DNA of 64,000 nt from Lutjanus erythropterus (GCA_020091685.1 CM034595.1:8827132-8891131), one strand, 5' to 3'; shown: positions 36,538-48,052, counted from the stretch's first letter. The notes: generated from the letters alone by a model not told the origin. Numbers and translations are program-made.

Positions 36538-36753
36538 CTACAAAACCCCAGTGAAGGAACGATGGGCAGGTTCAGCTTTGTGAAATCTGAGGTGTGAGGT
36601 CTTCTTGTACTGGTAGCGGGGTGTGTCAGTCTTCTTGGTCTTTTGTTCTGGGTAGACGTACCACATTACCACACCTGAGGGGTTGATGGAGAGCGTGAAC
36701 TCTGTGATGGCGTTCAGCCCCGTCACTGTCGAGCCAGTGAACACATCGTAGGC
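36538..36753 (-). CDS. naga: naga coding exon 8 (terminal)
   Basis: Residues 369-439 and the stop: the end of the beta domain ([17 protein letters not shown]), then a Lys/Arg/His-rich tail. Acceptor TTGCTTTCAG. Confidence 0.94.
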   Translation of the reverse strand, partial: AYDVFTGSTVTGLNAITEFTLSINPSGVVMWYVYPEQKTKKTDTPRYQYKKTSHLRFHKAEPAHRSFTGVL

Positions 36754-39700
36754 CTGAAAGCAAGAAGAGAGCATGATTAATGCTGATAATCACAAGGTAA
36801 CACACTTCTGAGGACGTGAGCCTTGTTTTATCAAATCATGTGTTCAACATCACAAGTATGTATTTATACAGATCTCATTCAGTCTTTTCTCTTTATTTTC
36901 TTTACGAGACGTTTCAGCTGTCATCAAAACAAAAACTGTCTACTTTCAAAGAATCCAAACTTTCAGGGCTGTAGGTTGACGTGTGTGTGGGAGAAAACCA
37001 TGTCAACAACAAAAAGCATAACCACATATATAAATGTGTAAATATTTGTCATATTACATGATATGATACGTTATTGTCTGTATACACTGAAATTCATTTT
37101 TCATTCTTGAGCAGCTATAGATTAAATATATAGTCAGGGGTGGAAATAACTAATTACAAATACTGTAATTAAGTAGTTTTTTGGGGTACTTGTACTAGCT
37201 ATACAGTGCAGAGATGTTTCTGACAGATCTGAGTGTGTCCAAACCTGATAGTTGCCGGCACCATAGTTGAGTTTAGCCAGAGAGGTGCGGTAGAGGAAGG
37301 GCATGTCTGTCCGCCGACTCAGGAACACCAGAGCGCTGGCTGACTGAGACAGAGGCCTCCAGAAGACCTCAATATGACTCTTCTCCTGTGCAACAACACA
37401 CAAACACACACAAAATTAGCAAAGTAAATATGATACATTTGTCTGCTGTTGCTTTTGCTTTATGTTTGCTTTTTAAATGCATTTTCTGTAATGTTTTAAA
37501 CTATTTATTGTCCTGCTTTTAGCTTTTGTTTTCAATGATCTGAAACGCAATTTTAATGTTCCTTTAATGTTTTTATTTTAATGTTTTTTTAAGTTCTGTA
37601 AAGCACCTTGAATTGCCTTGTGTCGCATAATAAACAACAATTCTGAAAAAAAAAAGTCTAAAGTCTGTATTTCCTTATTTTCTCATTATCTAGTTGGGCT
37701 TGAGGCACTTCACCATCTAAAAATGTCATATTTGACATCCTGGGAATGAGACTCATCTATCAACCATCTTTTTGGTGTATTTATGAGCAGCTCGGACAAA
37801 TGCTGCAGATTCTACCTTTAAAGACATTCATTGATTTTAATAATGCCAAACTGTTACTCCAGATCCTCAAACTTCACAGCTGACATTTGACACTGTTCAC
37901 ATCAGTGTATTACTGTTGTTTGCTCACTGTACATAAACTGATGACTCAGTAATAATGATGACCTGCAGCAGGCGTCTTCCCTGGATACCCATGGGGTCCT
38001 GGTTGATGGCGATGAGCACTTTGTTTTGCAGGATAGCCCTCATGTTGCTTTCCAGGTTTCGCAGGTCATTGGACATGATGAGAGGAGCAGCCATGATAGC
38101 CCACAGTGCCATCTGAGAGCGAGCCTGGTCCACACTGAGACCAAAGTTTCCAATGATGAGCTGAGGACACATGTCAGAGGTATGAGAGGGATGAGGAGAT
38201 ATTAAAGAAATCATCATCTGCAATGGTTATACAGTAAGGCACAGGAGGAGCTGAGAAGGAAGAGAGTGAGAGGTTCATTAACATTACTGCCACGCAAACA
38301 TCACCGTTTACACAAGACACTTCTGAAAAGCTCTATATTTATATGTGACAGACAGCAGCTCAGTGTGGATAGAAGGCCTAGACAGTTACATGTCCAAAAA
38401 ATAAGCCACCTGTGTGTCAAATGACTTCTGTATACGACTCAAGGTTTGCTTACAGTTAGGGAGTTTGAGCCCAAAATACAAAAATGCTAGCCTTTGAAAA
38501 TGAACTGAAAGGTTTAGATTGGATAAGTTTTCTGGGGGAGTTTTTCCTTACTCTTCAGAGTGTCTACAGGACAGGGGTGTCACACAGTGGGTGGAAAAAG
38601 CCTCTGGAAGCAAATTCTAATCTGTGATATTGGGCTATATCGATACAATTTGATTTGATTTGATTTGATTTACAACCAATCAGCAATGAAACGTGACCTA
38701 AAACCAGGGCAGGAATTTCACGGTGGCCACGAATTTCACCATCCCCCCTCAGTTTGGCCCCCTCAAAAAACTATCTGAGGTCATGGTGGCTGTGATGCCC
38801 TGCCTGCACTGCTTCTCTGCAGCATCAAGTGAAAAGTTGCATACATGACCAGGGGAAGTTAAGACTTCGAGCCTGGTGAACCACTGAAAAACTGGGTGGT
38901 TTAAGTGTGATGCCGACCATGAGACAAAGTGCTCATGTGGACAAACACAAGAAAGGGAGCACGTAAAAGTGTTAATGTAATAAAAACTTTGTTTGATTAT
39001 GAAGCATAACATTAATCTACAAGACTATGGTTTACACTGCAGACTGACAAACAGTTGGATCCGCATTATATAAGCTTATCTCCTGTGTCATTCTGCTGTT
39101 GTCCAATTCCACCAATGTGATGAAAAAAGGAGGCCTTTTAAGCCATTATAATGAGAAACTTTTCTTCTTATTTTGACATACTAAGTCATTATTTATAAAT
39201 AGTATATGTATAGTATATAAAAATACAATTGTCCTTAACCCTCAAGTTAAATTCATTATTTCCATGGACTTTTTAGTTTTATTTCGATGGCCCTGCTGCC
39301 CTGGCATTTGGACTTTGTGTCCTTAAAAAATGGACATCACCAAAGGCCAAGAGACATTGCATTAAAATATGTCCCTGAAAATATTTGAGGCAAGAAAGAA
39401 GTCATTTAGTAACACAGTCTTGTTTAACAGTTTGATCAGAGTTTCAGAAGGGTGAGGTGTTGCACCGGACAGACCTGCTGACTGGACACAACCTATCAAC
39501 GGTGAAACATGTGACAAGTGACTTTTCATATATGGACAATCCTCTGTCAATAATCATATAGAGCCCCTCCCTATATTTAATAAACAGTTGTGATTGGCCT
39601 GAGCAGATCCAAGACTGATGGAACTTTGTCTGAATGGTAGGGGTGTGAGACGAATCTGACAGTGCAAATGAAAACATGAGCTCAGCAGATTCATCTGGTT

Positions 39701-42700
39701 ACGAGGCTGTAACTGTGTGTCACATAACGTCTGTATGCAAGTTAACTGTTGTTTGAAATCAGGTAGCTTTAGGTGTGAATACAGCCTGAGAGACAGCGGT
39801 TAGAGTTGCGATTGCTTCAATGATGCTGTTGTGTAATGTTCTAAGGAAGAGGATCAATAATGAAGACAAATCCATCTTACCATGTCAGGGTCATTCCATC
39901 GCCCAGGCCCCGCAGCCGGCTGCAGATAATCCTGGTTGTCAGAGAACCACTCAATGATGGCTTGCACACTGTCCCATGAGTCCTGAATATCACCATAATT
40001 CCTCCACAAGTGACAAATATCTCCCAGCAGGGTGTAGTTCACCTGACGGCAGCAGGGAAACAGACTTTAACCAGTGCTAACAAAACTATCCACCAGGGAT
40101 TGAACCAAGAGCAGCTGGACTTGGTTTTAGATTCTTGTAACACCTAAGTCCAGTTGCTCTCGATTCAATCCTTGGATGACCATGACCTGGATGACTGAGG
40201 ATATTCACAAACAAAAATATCACAACATTTCCATTCACAGAGCCATGCTGCTTATCTTAAAAAGTTTTCAGTACAAATACACTTGTTTCAGGAATTTTCT
40301 AGTTTCAGTGCAGCAACTGTCCTTGTCCAGTCTTGTTTCAGAATGCTGGCACAGTTCTATCCATATCCCAAACACAACAGCTTGGTTTGACAGTGATGTA
40401 GTGATGACACTCACATTAGGTGGAAGTCCTCCCAAATAGGCAGGCCAACTACAGGAGTAGGCTATAGGTCTGCCTGTAGCATTCAAAGCCTTGGACATCA
40501 GAGGATAACCTGTGTGGCACAACAACACTTGCTATGGATAGTCCATCATCTCTTGTGGCTTCTTGTATTAAAGAATTTTAGGTTTTCGTTGACTTCATCC
40601 CATGAACTTAAACAGTTTAGGAGATACTCTTACCCAGCATTTGTTCCGCAGGATTTGACCAACAGCCGTCAAACTTCAAATAGTCCACCCCCCAGCTAGC
40701 AAAGGTCTGGGCATCAATCTCAATTTTATCCAGCGTGGTGCCAGGGTATCCCATGCATGTGTGAGTCCCTATGTCTGCATAGATGCCCAGCTTCAGTCCA
40801 CGATCGTGGATATACCTTGCCAGTTTTGCAATGCCCCCTGGGAACCTAGAAGAAAGCAGGCACACAGATTTGAGAAAGTAACTACATCCATATTGGTTTT
40901 ACCACGCTACATTCATGTCCAAGATGGTCTCACTGCCAACTCTTCAAATACTGCAGCTTGGACTGTGGTCTTACACTCCAAACTATGACACTGTAGGTAT
41001 TCCTCTACTGCCAGTTTTGCATGTGCAAGGCTGTGCGGGTAGACTTTCAAAATAAAGGCACAAAAACTACTTCAGACAACAAAACTACTTGGTTAAAATA
41101 AGTACGTAATGTAATGTCTCAAAAAGAAGTCACCGTTGATGGTTGATTTCACATCGAGAATGATCCCCAGTATTATGGGCAAAAGTACAGTGTTTGCTTG
41201 AGCCACGGAAATTAATCCTTAATTCACTGTGTTGGATGTGAAAACAGTCTGACTCGACAGGCTCTCACTTGTCCTCTGGCTCAGTGAGTGTGCACTGTGC
41301 CACTAAGTGCATCATGGAGCAGCACACATCACTCTGCACACCATTAAACTAGTAAAATAAAATGACCAAAAAACCCTAGTAAAAAAACAACTAGTAACGT
41401 ACTTGTAGATAGGTGATCTATTTGTCCAATCCCCTAACACTATGCCAACTGTAGAAAGATGGTCTATCCATTGAGTGAGTGTGAAGAGGCCAGCCAGTCT
41501 GCTCTCAGTGATCATCTACACCTATCAGATTTGGCCATGAATACAAACTGGCTGGTGGAACTCAGACTGTCTGGAATTCTTCAGATTTGTGGACAAACGG
41601 CTGCACAGACACGCTGAGGGAAGCGGACCAACCTGGAGGGGTCAGGCTGTAGTCTCCCTTGTGCATCTCTCAGCATGGACATCCAGCAGTCGTCTATCAT
41701 CACATACTCATAGCCCAGCTCCTTCCAGCCGTCCTCAGCCAGCCGGTCAGCCATGTCTCTGAACAGCTCCTCCCTGTGGACGTGAGGGAGACAGGAGACA
41801 CATGCATGAAACATTCAGATATATTTTGAAAGACATTTTTTAGCTGTTACCAGAAGTTTTGTAGGTTGCTCTATTAGTCAGTCCACAAAAATTCCTCACC
41901 CTAGAGGCCACAGTCTTCGCCTTACAAGGCTGAAATTTGGATATTGGTCAGGTGTGTGTGTGTGTATGTGAAGATGTGTGTTTGTGTTCATGCCAACTGG
42001 CTACAAGGTAGAGTGTCAATGGGAGTGGCTTTTTTCAAAAAGGCAGATAACTTCCAAATGGATTCACAGGCTTCACACACGATTTTGTGGAGAGGTTGGT
42101 CATAAGCCAGAGGACAGCTGATCAACTGTTTCAATCAATCAATCTGTTTTATCAACTGGCTAAAAGGGGGTGTGGCAGTGGGAGTGTCCTGTAACAAAAA
42201 GGTGCAAAACTTCTAAATGAAACACAACCAAACATAGGCACCATTTGTCATAGAGTCTTTTGAGTGGAGTAGTTCTTTATCATTAGTGATGTACACTTTA
42301 GCCACACCCCCATTCATAACCATGTCCCCTGTCCCTACTTCAGCTACACCCCCTTCCATTCATTCAACAAAACATTTGCCACAAGTGACACTGGACTTTG
42401 GAAAGAGTTCTTTCTCAACTAGTGTGACTTAATTCCACTTCTTATACTTTATCCAAAGAGATCAAGTGGTTCAGTGTGTGTGTGAATGCATGCACGCATG
42501 GATGCATTTTAGCACATATGCTGCAATAGCTGGTCACACTTTTTTGCCTGAATAGCACCACCATGTGCCAGTTTATCACAAAACGAACCTTATGTTTTCA
42601 CTCAAATCAAAACAGTTGTGAGGCAAAGAAATGAAACAATTTTTTCTATTCCTATTCCTTTGGTCCAATCCATATTTATACATATATCACTGCACCAATT

Positions 42701-45700
42701 TCTGCCTACCAGGTTTTATGTCTGGGTTTTATGAATTTTACTTAAAAATATGTGCTATGATTGGGTTGAGTAATTTTTTCAGAAAATAAGTAAAAATTAA
42801 ATGATTTCAGCTTAAATGTGAATATTTTCTGGTTCCTTTACTTTATGACAATAAACTGAATAACTTTAGGTAGGAACAAGACATTTTAGGACGTCATTCT
42901 ATGCTCTATATCAGGGGTGTCAAACTCATTTCAGTTCAGGGGCCACATACAGCCCAGTTTGATCTCAAGTGGGCCAAACCAGTAAAATTAAAGCATAATC
43001 TATCGATTATTCTGCCGATTAATCGAGTAATCAGATAAGAAATATTGCGTGTTCTGCATTTTTTTCTATTACATTACTTTTGTTTTATTTAAGAAAAATG
43101 GTAATATACAAAAGAGAAGATAAGACAGGTCTATTAAATGAACAACTATAAATTGCTAACGTGAACATACTCAGTAAAGTAACTTTACTTTTAATGTAGA
43201 TTTACTTTTACTGTATTTACTTTACTTTAGCACAAAGGTAAAAGTAAAGGTAGTAATGTTTGCAGAAACCACAAACAGAAGATGGAACTAACTCTTTTAA
43301 CTGAAACAGTCACCAGAATGTTTTGTTCACATGTTGAAATCACAACATTTTTCTTCTGGAGCAGGACAGACGCTCCCAGACCACCAGAGGACAGGGGACT
43401 GGTTTACCAACATGACACCTTTTTCTCCTGTTACGAGTTTGCAGGTCTGTATTTAGTCATCAAAAAATACCAATAAGGATACCATTAAAATACAACAGCA
43501 ATAAAAATGTTGATTTTTCAAAAAAGGAAACAATAACATGCAAAATATTTAAACTGTAATTAAGTAAAAACACTAATACCACAATGTAAAAATACTTAAG
43601 TAAAGAATGTGAGTATTTTTTCCATCACAGCAGGTCAGTGATCAGTGTTTCAGTGACTCTCTGTAGATCAGTGAATGGTGTTTTATTTATGGCGGCCCGC
43701 CACATTAAAAACTTTGGCACTACGACGTGATTTTCTATTTTTGGAGCTGCGCACCATTTTCGGTCGTGTCCAGAAGGTAACTCTTTATTTGCACAACTCT
43801 CGCGAGATTTGTGTTCGTTATTTCTACTAAAATATCAAACTCGCGCGATCTTTCGCAGGTCTAGGGTTCCCTTCTAGGCACGACCTCAATCCGATCTCTC
43901 TGTCAAATTAATGACAGCAGACTGTCTGTAAACAGCACGATGTTAAACTCTGCAGTGTTTCACACAAAGACTTTATTTGTGTGGACACCCAGGTTTGGTT
44001 TGTCACCAATTTTGGCATTTTTTAAAAATCAGTCCGAGAGGACGACGGTATCAGTGATTGATTAGTGATCAGTCTGCCCTCCTCTCCTTCCTCACCTGTT
44101 CACTCTGCTGTGAGAAGATCTGAAAGTTTCTCACAGAGAAACACAGACTCTCCTGTTTTACATATAGGCCTCTTTATACAGTTGTTTAATTTTATAAGTG
44201 CATCTGGTTGGTGTCGATGTCATTAACCATCATGTTAGTTTCTGTTGTAATAAACTCCGTCATTAACAACAGTCTCCTCCACACGCAGCTTCTCTGCAGT
44301 TGGTCTGTGCGTTTCCTGATCAGCTAAACCAGCGCCGGAAAGACTAGAAAAGTTGCGCCAGTTAAAATAGAAGCGTCCCGTCAAAATTTAAAATCTCTAT
44401 ATAATTTATTAGCTATAGATCTGGGTCCGTATAGGACGACGTGTGGATCCGGACTCGGACCGCCGTCCGCCAATCAAGGAACCCGCATATAGATAGTATT
44501 GCTCTGGCTGGGATTCGTACCCAGGTCGTCTGTGTCATAGTCAGTAGCATTAACCACCCATGTAAACAGCTACCGTGTATCGGCTATGTATGTATATATA
44601 TATGTGAAAATGAATATATTTGTGTAGCGGCTGTTTAGATTAGTGCAAATGCTACTGACTATGACACAGACGACGTGTGTATACATACATATATAAATAC
44701 ACACATATATATATATACATGTTCCACGCATTGTGTGTATACATACATATATGAATACACACATATATATACATGTTCATACCTGTACATATTCGTAGCA
44801 GCTGTTTAGATTGGTGGTCAATGCTACTGACCATGACACAGACGCCCCGGGTACGAATCCCAGTCAGGGCAATACCATCTATACAGTGAGGGCCCCTAGG
44901 CAAGGTCCTTAGTGTGCTACGAGCCCCAACCACCAGCGGTGTGGAACATGCAAGTATACATATACATATCTACATACATGTTCATATGTGTAGCAGCTGT
45001 CTATAGAGTGGGGCCCTTAGGCCCTATACAGTGAGGGCCCCTAGGCAAGGTCCTTAGTGCTACAAGCCCCAACCACCAATGGTGTAGAACATACATATAG
45101 AAATACACCCATTAGCTGTTTAGATTAGTACTAGATTAGTCAATATTTTAGGAAAAGGTTAAACTGCACACTGACACGCATGGAGGAGATGAAGAGGAGC
45201 GATTTATCTCTCGAGTTGCGCGGCAGCTGACGCAGTGCATTGTGGGACTTGTAGTATGAGTGGTGGGAGTGCTATTTACCGACGGGCCATTCATAATAGA
45301 CACATGAAATTATCTCGCGGGCCGTATGGAAACACTGATTGATATTTTTAACCATTGCATCTCTTTAAAAGGCAACTATTTGAAACTAACATTATAATCT
45401 ATTAGTTGAACTTCAAAATGAAGTCAAATTGAAACTACTTTTTACAAAGTTTTAAAGTTTTCAGTTCAAAATTAAACAAAATCTTGTCTTCAAATGATTT
45501 TAATTTTAAGTTTACTTTTTAAAACAGAATATGAAACTAAATGAAATCAAACTTTTAAAGGGAACAATATTTTACAAAACATAATCTTACAAATAGGGGT
45601 TTGCATTCACCTTGAGCATTTACTGGGTAGTGGTGCTGTACCTACATTTTAATTCTGGTATGTCTCTGTACAGCCCATGAACTCTCACAGTATGTAAACC

Positions 45701-45807
45701 TGCATGTGGACCAAGGTTTTCTTGTTATCCTTCCTTCCTTCATGGTCAAGAAAAATGCATAAAATACTAATACGTCTTACATCACATGACACATTTCAAA
45801 AAAATGT

Positions 45808-45857
<50 letters not shown>

Positions 45858-46941
45858 ATTTATGTTTACAATCAGTATTCAATTTTAAAATTCAGCAGGG
45901 TTGAATGTCCAAAATCTGGCCTTTGGGCAAAGGAAATGTAGCAAAAATCATACATAAAAGGCCATTTTAAAATAATGAATGATTTGACATTTAATTTTTA
46001 TGTTTCTTTTGGTGTCAAGTAAATGTGACAAAAATAAAAAGTTAGATGTGTGGGGTTTTTTGTATGTTATCCGCCAAGGACACAAAAACTGTGATAGTTC
46101 AGGAATGACCCAGTTTTGTTATCCTGAGATAATGAAAAAAATCTGTCTCGATCTTGAGATAAAGCAGACGCTCTCAGCTTCTGTCTAACTCTGAGCAAAT
46201 AGGTGGCTTCACAGCAACATAATAAATCCACATGACTGTAATTCAGTGCTCACGAGTCTGACTCATTTGAAATCTGGCACACTTCATGACAATATTTCCA
46301 CACAGGGCTTAGGAAATCAGCAGGAGGATTTATATAATTGTGTATTGGTTGTTAGACTTTTTTTTTTATCTCACTAGTATCTCTGTGTAAATATTTCACT
46401 TCCCTCTGTATTGTGAACCTACTTGATCGCAGTCATACAGAGAAGTTTTCACTCACATCATCATGTGAAACTTCTTCAGCAGCAAAATGGTGACAAAATT
46501 TACTGTTCGCTTTTTAAAGGGTTTACACCTACGTCTGAGAAATCTGCACACTCCTCAGGCACTTTAGCACAAAGTTTGACAGGTTTTTACTGCAGGAGCA
46601 GAACTACCTCAGTGTGCGGTTTCCTACAATCTTCTCTGACTGTGTTGTTTTTGTCATCGCTCTCAGTAATTGGTGGACACTGATTGGTCTCTCAGTCTCT
46701 TCTCATGTTAATGATTAAGCCTTCAGCATCTTTGCTCAAATTACACACAGAAATCTAAATCAGAGATACTCCCCAGCTGATCATACCTGATGCAGTTCTC
46801 TGGGTCGTTTTTACAGTCAATATCACAGCGAAAGCGTTCCCAGGCCATCCATCCCATAGGTGGAGTCTTCAGCAGTCCGTCGTCCAGGGCCACAGTCAGC
46901 GAGATCAGGGCCAGGAGCTGAATCATTGCTAAGGGCCCCAT
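36538..46941 (-). CDS. naga: Alpha-N-acetylgalactosaminidase (NAGA), 8 coding exons, 439 residues
   Basis: Lysosomal glycoside hydrolase of family GH27 that removes terminal alpha-GalNAc from glycolipids and glycopeptides. Coding exons: 46941-46787, 41773-41633, 40845-40634, 40509-40415, 40042-39881, 38160-37963, 37385-37245, 36753-36538. All introns are GT-AG and the phases fit, giving 1320 bases. Residues 1-18 form a signal peptide. [11 protein letters not shown], the cysteine pairs, nucleophile Asp158 (YLKFDGCW), acid/base Asp219 ([10 protein letters not shown]) and the GRWNDPDM motif are present. Ser190 and Ala193 in YSCSWPAY are the GalNAc-type specificity residues; alpha-galactosidase A has Glu and Leu there, so this is NAGA and not GLA. 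The upstream in-frame extension (to 46983) is rejected because a pyrimidine tract and AG precede ATG by two bases. Met6 is an alternative start. A basic C-terminal tail of about 36 residues follows MWYVYP, longer than in the human protein as I recall it. Confidence 0.96.
37135..37207 (+). repeat. Truncated hAT-like short element in naga intron 7
   Basis: CAGGGGTGGAAATAACTAAT, then TACTGTAATTAAGTAGTTTTT, matches the left end of the elements at 49048 and 51774. The right end is missing. It lies about 40 bases past the exon 7 donor. Confidence 0.65.
37245..37385 (-). CDS. naga: naga coding exon 7
   Basis: Residues 322-368, the first half of the C-terminal beta domain ([18 protein letters not shown]). 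Acceptor TGTTGCACAG, donor GTTTGG. Confidence 0.94.
37963..38160 (-). CDS. naga: naga coding exon 6
   Basis: Residues 256-321, the end of the catalytic barrel: [29 protein letters not shown]. Acceptor TGTGTCCTCAG, donor GTCATC (weaker than the others). Confidence 0.95.
38520..38672 (+). mobile_element. Retroposon 3' end with (TTGAT)n tail, naga intron 5
   Basis: GAGTTTTTCCTTACTCTTCA, GTGATATTGGGCTATAT and a (GATTT)n tail are the familiar 3' end of an L2-like teleost retroposon. It is inserted antisense to naga. Confidence 0.65.
39881..40042 (-). CDS. naga: naga coding exon 5
   Basis: Residues 202-255: acid/base Asp219 in RNYGDI and the GRWNDPDM loop. An N-glycosylation sequon (Asn-Tyr-Thr) begins at residue 203. 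Acceptor GCTGCCGTCAG, donor GTAAGA. Confidence 0.96.
40096..40172. repeat. Hairpin-forming inverted repeat in naga intron 4
   Basis: GGATTGAACCAAGAGCAG.. at 40097-40124 and ..TTGCTCTCGATTCAATCC at 40144-40171 pair over 28 positions with 24 matches, around a 19-base loop. All four differences are transitions, so two are G-U pairs in RNA of either strand. It could be a small MITE or a structured RNA; no expression evidence can be had here. Confidence 0.75.
40415..40509 (-). CDS. naga: naga coding exon 4
   Basis: Residues 170-201, carrying the specificity segment SCSWPAY (Ser190, Ala193). Acceptor GCCACACAG, donor GTGAGT. The donor is chosen over reading on because exon 5 restores Val202. Confidence 0.95.
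40634..40845 (-). CDS. naga: naga coding exon 3
   Basis: Residues 99-170, with [16 protein letters not shown] and the nucleophile Asp158 in YLKFDGCW. Acceptor TTCTTCTAG, donor GTAAGA. Confidence 0.96.
41633..41773 (-). CDS. naga: naga coding exon 2
   Basis: Residues 52-99, including [10 protein letters not shown], whose two Asp residues contact the sugar in GH27 enzymes. Acceptor ACGTCCACAG, donor GTTGGT. It is in phase on both sides (Arg52 and Arg99 are each split AG|G). Confidence 0.95.
42912..43030 (+). repeat. hAT-like terminal fragment (CAGGGGTGTCAAACTCATTT)
   Basis: The start CAGGGGTGTCAAACTCATTT, then GGGGCCACATACAGCCCA and TCAAGTGGGCC, is the end of a very widespread hAT-type repeat. 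It breaks into another repeat containing GATTATTCTGCCGATTAATC after about 90 bases. Naga intron 1. Confidence 0.7.
43643..45337. mobile_element. hAT-like element in naga intron 1
   Basis: CAGTGTTTC at 43643 and GAAACACTG ending at 45337 form short terminal inverted repeats. Internal GGCGGCCCGCC (left) and CGCGGGCCG (right) are mirror sub-terminal motifs. CG-rich words (CTCGCGAGATT, CTCGCGCGATC) stand out from the surrounding AT-rich intron. A second CAGTG at 43669 is an alternative left end. No clean 8-bp duplication was found. No transposase remains, and the interior is partly replaced by the tRNA-like array. Confidence 0.6.
44480..45130. repeat. tRNA-like tandem and inverted array
   Basis: The box-B-like 11-mer GGTACGAATCC occurs at 44850-44860 on the plus strand and 44511-44521 on the minus strand. 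Each is preceded by an AATGCTACTGAC..ATGACACAGACG arm. A further arm without a B box starts at 44628. The block CTATACAGTGAGGGCCCCTA..TTAGTG repeats at 44879 and 45024. Stretches of ACATACATATATA separate the units. The pattern is that of tRNA-derived SINE pieces multiplied locally. No intact cloverleaf was found. Confidence 0.65.
45812..45856 (+). repeat. (GT)n microsatellite
   Basis: About 22 GT units in naga intron 1. The Cys/Val-repeat frame across it is an artefact. Confidence 0.95.
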
Positions 46942-46943
46942 GT
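46787..46943 (-). CDS. naga: naga coding exon 1 (with 2 bases of 5' UTR)
   Basis: The acceptor TTCTTCTTTTAG stands two bases before the ATG at 46941. The exon encodes the signal peptide and the first sugar-binding strand, and ends inside Arg52 (AG|G) at donor GTATGA. Confidence 0.92.
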
Positions 46944-47461
46944 CTAAAAGAAGAAATGTCCAAATTAGAGATTTACCTAACACTCACTCGCATACACAGA
47001 CTTACAAAGATAGGAAAATAAATAATACAATAAAATGAGAACTGTAAACATGCTGCAAGCCAAGCTTGGACCTATCTGAAGACATGCACACCAGCCTCAG
47101 TCAGTTTGGATTTCTGAGAGTCTGTCCAAACAGATTTGGACAAAATTCAAAATGTCGGCTTGGTTGGTTATAGCTCCACCATGTGGCCAGTTGGTACTGT
47201 CACAGATCATTTTAGGGCACAATAAGAAGAGGGAGGAAGAAGGAACAGATTAATCCAGACAGATACAACAAGTTCCAGCAGCTTCGCTGGTTTGACTTGT
47301 AGTTACTTCATTATCAGCTTCAGTCACCATCACTCCTCTATATGTCCTGCCTCATTATCACTACATGGACAGTGTAACACTGTATGTTGGCCAGAACAGA
47401 ACTGAGAAAGACAAAGAACGCTTGAGCAGCTGAGAGCATGTTTACCAAAACACACAAACAA

Positions 47462-47480
47462 ACACACACACACACACACA

Positions 47481-47514
<34 letters not shown>
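47462..47514 (+). repeat. (CA)n microsatellite
   Basis: About 26 CA units with one TA interruption, inside the presumed first intron of naga. Confidence 0.95.
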
Positions 47515-47580
47515 GCACCACTTCATTACAGAAGAAGAAGCATGAGTAAAAAACCCTTGGTTAAAGTGCCGCTCTCCTAC

Positions 47581-47605
47581 CTGTTCACCTGAAGCTTCAG
47601 TTGCA
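47581..47605 (-). promoter_or_regulatory. naga: Probable naga non-coding first exon
   Basis: On the minus strand, a CATAAAAAC box (about 47626-47634) precedes CTGAGTGCAACTGAAGCTTC, and then AGGTGAACAG meets the donor GTAGGAG at 47580. Splicing to the acceptor at 46944 would give a short 5' UTR and nine exons in total, as in the mammalian gene as I recall it. The transcription start is inferred. Confidence 0.5.
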
Positions 47606-47640
47606 CTCAGCTGATCTGGTATCAGTGTTTTTATGGCAGG

Positions 47641-47743
47641 CACATGACTGTCTGCTCTTCTTCCTGGATTGAGCCTCAGCTGCACGCCTCTCTCTTCCTG
47701 GTAAGGTAAGCTGAGTTGTCATGTGACCGTTCTGAGTCATGTG
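47641..47743. promoter_or_regulatory. Three GTCATGTG boxes (M-box/CLEAR-like)
   Basis: GTCATGTG occurs exactly at 47641-47648 (minus), 47718-47725 (plus) and 47736-47743 (plus), all within 150 bases upstream of the proposed naga start. The core CATGTG with flanking T fits M-box sites bound by MITF/TFE3/TFEB, which drive lysosomal genes. Binding is inferred. Confidence 0.6.
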
Positions 47744-48052
47744 ATCAAACAGGAAACAGGATGCAGAGGCAGTGAAGTGGTGCAGCCTGGCTGACGTGTT
47801 GTGCTGCATGTTGTTCATGTTTTTACTAATTTATATGCAATATTTCTGTTGTTGTTTGTTGTTGTGAGGGACTGCTCATATAAATAAACACATAATGACC
47901 ATGATTTCAACAAATAATACATTTGTGTACTGATGTAGCTGCTGTAATAAAACATAAAATCATAAAATGAGAATGAGTGGTACTGACAATATTTGAAGAG
48001 ATATTTCATATCCCTCTATGGTAAATTGTTGCCTCTAGGTAGCATACCCATT

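Noticed and set aside
44800..44875. A functional tRNA gene
   Set aside because: Box B is present, but no complete acceptor stem and anticodon arm could be folded by eye. It is part of a repeated array.
44570..44933. Frames of 64-93 codons rich in Tyr, Ile, Cys and Val
   Set aside because: They read through ACATATATA simple repeats of the tRNA-like array.
45704..45904. Frame containing a Cys-Val repeat, and the similar one at 47330-47685
   Set aside because: Translations of (GT)n and (CA)n microsatellites.
36538..46941. Calling the lysosomal gene alpha-galactosidase A (GLA)
   Set aside because: SCSWPAY has Ser and Ala at the specificity positions, and [14 protein letters not shown] and [12 protein letters not shown] follow NAGA. 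GLA has SCEWPLY.
46942..46983. Upstream in-frame extension of naga exon 1 ([14 protein letters not shown]...)
   Set aside because: A pyrimidine tract with AG lies two bases before the ATG at 46941, so the extension is intronic.
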